DNA from: an uncultured Candidatus Saccharibacteria bacterium
GTDB lineage: Bacteria; Patescibacteriota; Saccharimonadia; Saccharimonadales; Saccharimonadaceae
Reading direction: 5' to 3'
Assembly: GCA_947253405.1 (NCBI GenBank)
Contig: CAMXZF010000008.1
Coordinates: 1 to 18,315, forward strand
Length of the DNA stretch: 18,315 nucleotides
Below are positions 13,665-18,315 of this stretch, one piece after another. How positions within the stretch are numbered: the first letter of the stretch is position 1; each line of letters starts with the position of its first letter. Position numbers and translations under genes: made by a program. The notes beneath the pieces are model-generated. The model did not search any database. It had not been told where the DNA came from and was given only the letters and a program-made list of their open reading frames with translations.

Positions 13665-14300
13665 CTAAAACTTAGCTTTTGTCTTTTTAGAATACAAATA
13701 AACAGCAAGTATGATCAGTAATTTAAATAATAAAATAACAGCACCTAAAATAGCTAATAGTATAGTTACACCCGCTAAATCAAGACTGAATCTAGGTGAT
13801 ATATATTCAACGTAGTAAAGATCAGCATCTGGTAAATTTAACCTATCGACTGCCTTAAAATTACCGTTAACTCCAACCTTTTGGCTAACACAATCAGCCC
13901 AAGCTGTATAGCCACTGCTTGTCAATCGGCTTTCACACTCTACGGTTGCCCTACTATAAAGTTCAGTATCGATATTTGGTGGCCTTGAATCTTTAACAAC
14001 CCGCTCCACCGCTTGATCATAAAGGGTCTGCAACGCTACCTTGCCAGTAGATGTATTCATGTGATTTAAAACATATTTCTGTAAATCATAGGCCTGAATT
14101 TTTACTTTTGCTATATTACCCGACTGGTCAGCTTCAACTAATTTATCGCGTAAATTAGTCATCTGTAGATTGTTTGATCGCAAAAATATAACCGCCAACA
14201 AAGCTAATAATAAAACCACAAACATTAACCCTGCTATACCAATATGAAAAGTTTTATTTTTAGGGCGATTAGGCGATATTTTAAAACTATCTTTTATCAT
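13665..14300 (-). CDS. Uncharacterised two-TM membrane protein
   Basis: A 211-aa membrane protein that I do not recognise. TM1 spans about 19-41 (IGIAGLMFVVLLLALLAVIF) and TM2 about 174-204 (LAGVTILLAILGAVILLFKL), with a soluble region of about 130 residues between them and a basic KKTKAKF tail. The middle part has two cysteines in a short span (CESRLTSSGYTAWADC) that could form a disulfide if outside the cell. By positive charges at both ends, both termini are likely inside and the loop outside. The ATG follows a perfect extended -10 by 11 nt, so the leader would be about 5 nt. It lies 66 bp upstream of the 72-aa gene on the same strand, but that gene has its own promoter. Confidence 0.75.
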   Translation of the reverse strand: MIKDSFKISPNRPKNKTFHIGIAGLMFVVLLLALLAVIFLRSNNLQMTNLRDKLVEADQSGNIAKVKIQAYDLQKYVLNHMNTSTGKVALQTLYDQAVERVVKDSRPPNIDTELYSRATVECESRLTSSGYTAWADCVSQKVGVNGNFKAVDRLNLPDADLYYVEYISPRFSLDLAGVTILLAILGAVILLFKLLIILAVYLYSKKTKAKF

Positions 14301-14311
14301 TTATGGGGCTG

Positions 14312-14320
14312 ATTATAGCA
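14312..14320 (-). promoter_or_regulatory. Extended -10 promoter of the two-TM protein gene
   Basis: The minus strand reads TGCTATAAT, a perfect TGn-TATAAT. The start is expected near 14305, so the leader before ATG 14300 would be only about 5 nt. Confidence 0.65.
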
Positions 14321-14334
14321 TAAACGCTAAAAAA

Positions 14335-15003
14335 TTATTTAGCTATTAAACTAACGTAGTTTATCGGCTTGCCTTCTTGATGGTAACGTTCTTCATAGCT
14401 AGTCATGATTAAAGCATTTCTATTTTTAACCGCATCAACATGAAGATTGTATGATTTTTCGTCAATTTGCCATAGGCGCTGATCAATATTCTCTATCGTC
14501 CAGTCAAATAGCGCCTTATTATCAGTTTTAAAATAAAGGTTATGCCCAGGCTTTAAAATTTTATGGTAATCTGACATAAAAATTTTATTAGTTAAGCGGT
14601 GCTTAATATTTGATTCCTGTGGCCAAGGATCAGGAAAAGTTATCCACAAATTATCTACAGTGTTAGCATCCAGCAATTTGCTAATATGGCGCGCATTTGT
14701 CCATAGATAAGATATGTTATTTATATTTTCTTTTATGGAAAATTTAGCGCCCGTATATAATCGATCACTTTTACGATCAATTGCTAAAAAATTCATATCG
14801 GGGTTATTTCTAGCTAATTTAGTTAAGAATAACGCCGTACCAGCACCAACCTCAATTGTTAAGCCTTTGTCATTAATCAGCTCTGGTTTTTTTATAGGCC
14901 AACTATCATCATCAAAACAATTTTCCATCTCTTTAAAAGCGGCAAACTTATAAAGCTTGCGCTTCCTAGTTATAATGAACTTATCTAAGCTACTACTCGA
15001 CAT
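14335..15003 (-). CDS. trmB: tRNA (guanine-N7-)-methyltransferase TrmB
   Basis: A 222-aa SAM-dependent methyltransferase that makes m7G46 in the variable loop of tRNAs. It shows the SAM-binding IEVGAGTALFLTKLA, the acidic FLAIDRK, the family signature FPDPWPQ with KHRLTN after it, the catalytic FKTDN, and the C-terminal TSYEERYHQEGKPI (family T.YE..F...G.PI). I chose ATG 15003 (MSSSSLDKFIITRKRK). The longer reading at 15039 begins with TTG and adds a 12-residue segment that is only the shifted reading of the mscS end. It overlaps the mscS stop by 11 nt, which suggests co-translation; no Shine-Dalgarno is visible. Confidence 0.93.
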   Translation of the reverse strand: MSSSSLDKFIITRKRKLYKFAAFKEMENCFDDDSWPIKKPELINDKGLTIEVGAGTALFLTKLARNNPDMNFLAIDRKSDRLYTGAKFSIKENINNISYLWTNARHISKLLDANTVDNLWITFPDPWPQESNIKHRLTNKIFMSDYHKILKPGHNLYFKTDNKALFDWTIENIDQRLWQIDEKSYNLHVDAVKNRNALIMTSYEERYHQEGKPINYVSLIAK

Positions 15004-15859
15004 CAGCAATTTCAATATCGCTCTTATGAAGCTCTTCAACTAATTGCTTGCGGAACTCCGAGCTGACCCGCCACTGTGAGGCTGGTTGAGTTGTGCCACC
15101 AACTGTAACATTAACACCCTGTTTACCCATACGACCAAGCTCCTCGTAGTGTGGGGCTGACACAATTTGCTTACGCCATTTTGGATCATCTGTCATGCGT
15201 TGACCAACATAGTTAATTACCCTGATCAACTCGTCTATATTTGTCTTGGTATTAACAGCAAATGTAAAGCGAAAACGTGAATAACCTAACGTACGGTTAA
15301 CAACTTGTACGATATTACCGTTGGGAATAATATGTACGTTACCCTCCAAATCACGCAAAGTGGTTGATCTAAGTGTTACTGCCCTAACCGTGCCACTACT
15401 AACATTATCTTTTATACCGACAGCTGATATATCAACTACGTCATCTACACGATACTGATTTTCTAAAATGATAAAAAATCCAGCCAACAAATCTTTAACG
15501 ATATTTTGGGCGCCAAAGCCTAATGCCACACCAGCAATACCAGCACTGGCAATTAATGGTGCCAAATTAATACCTAAATCTGACAGTACCGCATAAATAG
15601 CTGTTAAAATTATCACCGCTTTAATTAGCGCCGAAAATAGATTAGCTAAAGTTAACGTACGCTTTTTGCGCTCTATACTACTAATTGTCGCCGACTCGCC
15701 TAGTTTGGGCTTAACAGCACGAGAAGATAACCACCCTACTATAGCTGGTGTTATTTTACATAAAATAAAGGCAATGATAACGGTCAGCGATATACTAACC
15801 AAATCTATTTGATTAAACCACTTAGACAACAATTTAAAATAGCTATCAATTACATCCAT
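14993..15859 (-). CDS. mscS: Small-conductance mechanosensitive channel (MscS family)
   Basis: A 288-aa MscS-type channel that releases solutes on hypo-osmotic shock. TM1 is about 19-42, TM2 about 72-94, and the pore helix TM3 about 100-132, with the Gly/Ala-rich ASAGIAGVALGFGAQNIVKD and the following LLAGFFIILENQYRVDD typical of the family. The MscS beta domain (GTVRAVTLRSTTLRDLEGNVHIIPNG, here cited from the usual segment) and the alpha/beta C-terminal domain follow. I place the start at ATG 15859 (Met4 of the longest reading, MDVIDSYF), because a TGATACAAT extended -10 ends exactly 7 nt before it and its last bases form the upstream ATG (15868). It lies directly after the LCP gene on the same strand yet has this promoter of its own. 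Confidence 0.92.
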   Translation of the reverse strand: MDVIDSYFKLLSKWFNQIDLVSISLTVIIAFILCKITPAIVGWLSSRAVKPKLGESATISSIERKKRTLTLANLFSALIKAVIILTAIYAVLSDLGINLAPLIASAGIAGVALGFGAQNIVKDLLAGFFIILENQYRVDDVVDISAVGIKDNVSSGTVRAVTLRSTTLRDLEGNVHIIPNGNIVQVVNRTLGYSRFRFTFAVNTKTNIDELIRVINYVGQRMTDDPKWRKQIVSAPHYEELGRMGKQGVNVTVGGTTQPASQWRVSSEFRKQLVEELHKSDIEIADVE

Positions 15860-15866
15860 ATTTACC

Positions 15867-15875
15867 ATTGTATCA
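15867..15875 (-). promoter_or_regulatory. Extended -10 promoter of mscS (leaderless)
   Basis: The minus strand reads TGATACAAT, then GGTAAAT (7 nt), then ATG at 15859. It sits in the few bases after the stop codon of the LCP gene, so mscS-trmB can be expressed apart from it. Confidence 0.6.
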
Positions 15876-15877
15876 AA

Positions 15878-17563
15878 TTAATTATCAGATGACTCACCAA
15901 ATACAACCACAAAATCAGCTTCGGTCTGATAGCCTTCTAAATTAGATTTGATTGGCTTAACTTTATATAGCTCCTGTAGCTTCTTAGCAGTAGCTGGCTT
16001 TTCATTTATCTGATAAATTACCACTGGTTCGGCAATGTTGGTTGGGGAGTTATCTATATTATTAATCTTAAAACCGTTAGCCTCTAGTTCAGCCGCCTTG
16101 ACTTTGGCCAGACCTGCCTTATCAGAGCCATTTAAAACATCGAGTTTTGCACCCTCTTTAATGCTAGCGTCATTTGATAAGTTCTTTGCAATGTATTCTT
16201 GAATTTCAGAATAGTCGAATAATCCCGCAACTGGCGCTTCACCGAGGTACTGACCATCGCTACTATAACCAGCAATTAGGTCGGGTTCACCATCTGGCCG
16301 ACCAACAAAAGGTAACTGTTTGATTTGATCAGATTTTATATGTGAAGCGATATCTAACAGTGTCTGCATGTGGCTAGATTGAAAGTTGGTTACCATATTG
16401 TTACCCATGCTATCTATTAACTTATCCAGAGCAGTAATATTAAGTAACGTGCCGGCTGACAAAGCTTTATGTTGTAAACTAGCTAATATTTTTTGCTGAT
16501 TCTTCTCCCTGTCATAATTACCGCCAGCTAGACCGTAATCACCATAATTATGGTTACGGGCGCGCGATAAGGCCAAAGCCTTTTCGCCATCTAAATGAGC
16601 TATTTCACCCTGACGATAGCGCAAGTTAGTACTAGAATCATATATACCTCTAGGATCATCACTCTCGATTTTTACATTGACACCGCCAACAGCATTAACT
16701 GCTTGAACTAAAGCCGTCCAATCAGCGTGAATATAATAATGCATATCAATGCCTAAAATATTACCCGCTTGCTTCATTAGAGCCTTAGCACCTTCTTCCT
16801 CTTTCTTGTTTTCACTATACTTACAATAGAAGGTTTCATTTAGTTTTCCGGCAGTAGTGTTAAAAACAGCTGGGCAGCTATGCTTAACATATAAATCTCG
16901 CGGCAAGCTAATCATATAGGCGTTGTGGTTTTTTTGATCAATTGATAAAACCATGATTGAATCAGTTAAAAGAGCGCCATCCCAAGCATCTTCACTCATA
17001 CTATAGCCCGATGTACCAAATATCAAGATATTGGTGCGGCCATTTTTATCTTCATCTAATTTTGCCCGTGTAGTTAAAGCGTCTAACGGGTTGCCCTTAA
17101 AAACCTTACCCCCAGCCAATAATGCCTTATAGGCCAAATAACCACCCACTACTAAGCCCGCCAATAGTAGAAAAATTAATAATCTTTTGAAGAACTTTTT
17201 AAAATTAAAACGTTTCTTAGGTGTTAGTGGTTTACGCGGTTTTTTAAAATGTCGCTTTTTCTGCTCTAGCTCACTATTTAAATTAGAATTAGAATCTTCA
17301 ATATCATTTAAAGAGTTTTCAATATCTTTTAATAAATCATCATCAAGCGACCTGTCTGACTTAACTGGTTTTGACTGCTCAAAGGTGTTGGGTAATTTTT
17401 CGTCGAACTTATCAATGGTAATTTTGTTAATATGGGACTTGGAATTATTGTCATTAATAGTAGTCCCTCTGGAAATAGGCGCTTTAGTTCTAACATTACC
17501 GTTCAATGAACTAGAGCTAGGCTTTAAAATAAAACCATCAATTGATCGATATTTCTTAGGCAT
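15878..17563 (-). CDS. LytR-CpsA-Psr (LCP) family protein with LytR_C domain
   Basis: A 561-aa membrane-bound LCP protein, a family that transfers glycopolymers from a polyprenyl-phosphate carrier to peptidoglycan or protein. A long polar, disordered cytoplasmic tail (1-120, ending in a Lys/Arg-rich stretch) leads to one TM helix (about 126-149). The LCP domain covers about 175-400, with the substrate-contact residues D201 (LLTDSIMV), PRD (221-223), ALSRAR (331-336) and NYDREKNQQ (349-357). A LytR_C domain covers about 472-557 (LDVLNGSDKAGLA...VVVFGE). Cysteines at 230 and 247 may bridge. The ATG 17563 follows an extended -10 by 10 nt, so the leader is about 4 nt. It is divergent from a glycosylphosphotransferase gene, which fits a shared envelope-polymer pathway. 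Confidence 0.93.
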   Translation of the reverse strand: MPKKYRSIDGFILKPSSSSLNGNVRTKAPISRGTTINDNNSKSHINKITIDKFDEKLPNTFEQSKPVKSDRSLDDDLLKDIENSLNDIEDSNSNLNSELEQKKRHFKKPRKPLTPKKRFNFKKFFKRLLIFLLLAGLVVGGYLAYKALLAGGKVFKGNPLDALTTRAKLDEDKNGRTNILIFGTSGYSMSEDAWDGALLTDSIMVLSIDQKNHNAYMISLPRDLYVKHSCPAVFNTTAGKLNETFYCKYSENKKEEEGAKALMKQAGNILGIDMHYYIHADWTALVQAVNAVGGVNVKIESDDPRGIYDSSTNLRYRQGEIAHLDGEKALALSRARNHNYGDYGLAGGNYDREKNQQKILASLQHKALSAGTLLNITALDKLIDSMGNNMVTNFQSSHMQTLLDIASHIKSDQIKQLPFVGRPDGEPDLIAGYSSDGQYLGEAPVAGLFDYSEIQEYIAKNLSNDASIKEGAKLDVLNGSDKAGLAKVKAAELEANGFKINNIDNSPTNIAEPVVIYQINEKPATAKKLQELYKVKPIKSNLEGYQTEADFVVVFGESSDN

Positions 17564-17565
17564 AA

Positions 17566-17594
17566 GCTAATTAATTTTAACAAAATTAATTAGC
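17566..17594. promoter_or_regulatory. 13-bp perfect inverted repeat in the LCP/glycosylphosphotransferase divergent region
   Basis: The left arm GCTAATTAATTTT (17566-17578) and its exact complement (17582-17594) flank a 3-nt AAC spacer. It covers the -10 and start of the LCP gene and lies 21 bp upstream of the other gene's -10. Such a position suits an operator for a dimeric regulator. It is AT-rich with no adjacent T-run, so it is unlikely to be a terminator. Confidence 0.6.
17574..17582 (-). promoter_or_regulatory. Extended -10 promoter of the LCP gene
   Basis: The minus strand reads TGTTAAAAT, 10 nt before ATG 17563, so the start is expected near 17567. The element lies inside the inverted repeat 17566-17594. 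Confidence 0.6.
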
Positions 17595-17615
17595 CGGCGC
17601 AATCTAACTAAATTA

Positions 17616-17624
17616 TGTTAATAT
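17616..17624 (+). promoter_or_regulatory. Extended -10 promoter of the glycosylphosphotransferase gene (leaderless)
   Basis: TGTTAATAT (hexamer TAATAT, 4 of 6 to consensus) ends exactly 7 nt before ATG 17632. The hexamer is weaker than in the other cases, so the TGn and spacing carry most of the support. Confidence 0.5.
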
Positions 17625-17631
17625 AAGATTA

Positions 17632-18262
17632 ATGAAAGGCCGCTTTTCTCTTGTTTTTACATTAGCTTTAATTGTTGGCGATATTATTGCAATTTTAGGC
17701 GCCTACTCTTTAGCTTATATTGTCAGAGTTAAGGTAAGTAATATGCCGATAGAAACCGAATTCTTATCAGCTAAAACTTACTTTTTATGTTTAGCTCTAC
17801 TATTACCCTTCAATATAATTCTGTTTAGTTTAATCGGACTGTATAAAACTCCTCGTAGTATTCTAGGGTTAATCGGTAAGTTATTAATGGGTATTTTTGG
17901 CGCAATGCTATTTATGATCTTTATTGATTATTTTAATGACAAGCCGATCTTCCCTACTAAATTGGTACCACTTTACGGCCTGGCCATTAGTGCCGTTTTA
18001 ATAAGCTTAGAGCGCGGAGCGCTTTATTTAGCACGCTACTTTCGACATCGACGTCGCATTGGCATGCCAACAGTGCTTGTCGTGGGAGACAACAGCGTAG
18101 CCCAAGCCATAGTCTGCAGCATTAACCAACCTAGTAGTGGATATCGCTTACAAGGTGTAGTTGGCGATAGACGCTATAAGTGGGTAAATTATAAAAATTT
18201 TCATGATGCTGTTAATAATTTTAAGCCCAACATAGTTATACAAACAGCCACCACCGAAAAAC
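17632..18262 (+). CDS. Exopolysaccharide polyprenyl glycosylphosphotransferase, 5' part only
   Basis: The first 210 residues of a membrane sugar transferase (WbaP/CpsE/EpsL-like), which attaches the first sugar-phosphate of a surface polymer to undecaprenyl phosphate. Four TM helices are visible (about 7-31, 49-71, 81-102 and 110-131), followed by a basic RHRRRIG turn and the Rossmann-like CoA-binding-type domain (TVLVVGDNSVAQAIV, then GYRLQGVVGD). The catalytic C-terminal sugar-transferase domain (bac_transf, usual total about 450-480 aa) is missing because the genomic sequence ends near 18262. The apparent reading on to a stop at about 18306 encodes VSYTHPEPTRRPG, which is translated adapter, not protein. 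The gene is not a pseudogene; it is cut by the contig end. Confidence 0.9.
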
Positions 18263-18315
18263 CTGTCTCTTATACACATCCCGAGCCCACGAGACGTCCT
18301 GGATAATCTCGTATG
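18263..18315 (+). other. Illumina Nextera adapter read-through at the contig end (artefact)
   Basis: CTGTCTCTTATACACATC (18263-18280) is the Nextera transposase end. It is followed by CCGAGCCCACGAGAC (18281-18295), the rest of the i7-side adapter, with one T missing at the junction. Next come 10 bases (18296-18305) where the i7 index sits, then ATCTCGTATG (18306-18315), the start of the P7 sequence. None of this is genomic. Confidence 0.98.

Noticed and set aside
15004..15039. Longer TrmB start at 15039
   Set aside because: The codon is TTG, there is no ribosome site, and the added residues only overlap the mscS end.
1..18315. CRISPR array, insertion sequence, prophage, toxin-antitoxin or defence island
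   Set aside because: No regularly spaced repeats, transposase, integrase, phage or known defence genes are seen. The only long repeat is inside the surface protein gene.

Overview
The window looks like a piece of a Candidatus Saccharibacteria (TM7, Patescibacteria/CPR) genome, probably host-associated. The grounds are AT-rich sequence, small tightly packed genes, a short TsaB, an M16 peptidase, and a large SHIRT/InlB-repeat surface protein of the kind seen in oral bacteria. This placement is inference from gene content and protein style, not from a marker-gene tree. TGA is used as a stop (recA and the SDR gene both end in it), so the code is 11 and not the Gracilibacteria code 25.

Layout. 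1-2.9 kb: a secreted repeat-rich surface protein (+) closed by a strong hairpin terminator, then tRNA-Lys(UUU) on the minus strand. 3.0-6.7 kb: a minus-strand operon pnp - SDR oxidoreductase - plsC-type acyltransferase. 6.8-8.1 kb: an M16 zinc peptidase (-), divergent from a tRNA-Met(CAT)/initiator tRNA-fMet pair (+) behind a near-consensus promoter. 8.4-10.5 kb: rny (RNase Y) and a short tsaB (-). 10.5-12.2 kb: recA-recX (+), convergent with a two-domain PRC-barrel protein (-) whose stop codon overlaps that of recX. 12.8-13.3 kb: tsaE (+). 13.4-17.6 kb: minus-strand genes for a conserved 72-aa protein, a two-TM protein, TrmB, an MscS channel and a LytR-CpsA-Psr (LCP) protein. 17.6 kb to the end: the 5' part of a polyprenyl glycosylphosphotransferase gene (+), cut off by Illumina Nextera adapter sequence at about 18263.

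Functional themes. RNA decay (PNPase plus RNase Y), t6A tRNA modification (TsaB plus TsaE; TsaD is not here), tRNA m7G methylation (TrmB), recombination (RecA plus its modulator RecX), phospholipid acylation, and envelope glycopolymer assembly (LCP protein divergent from a glycosylphosphotransferase across a perfect 13-bp inverted repeat).

The most notable pattern is in promoter and start-codon layout. Almost every promoter visible is an extended -10 (TGn plus a TATAAT-like hexamer), usually with no -35. In five genes (tsaB, PRC, tsaE, mscS, glycosylphosphotransferase) the hexamer ends exactly 6-7 nt before an ATG, which predicts leaderless mRNAs. Genes with clear Shine-Dalgarno sequences (recA, pnp, rny, the 72-aa gene) instead have real leaders. 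This spacing also moves the starts of the PRC and mscS genes to their internal Met4.
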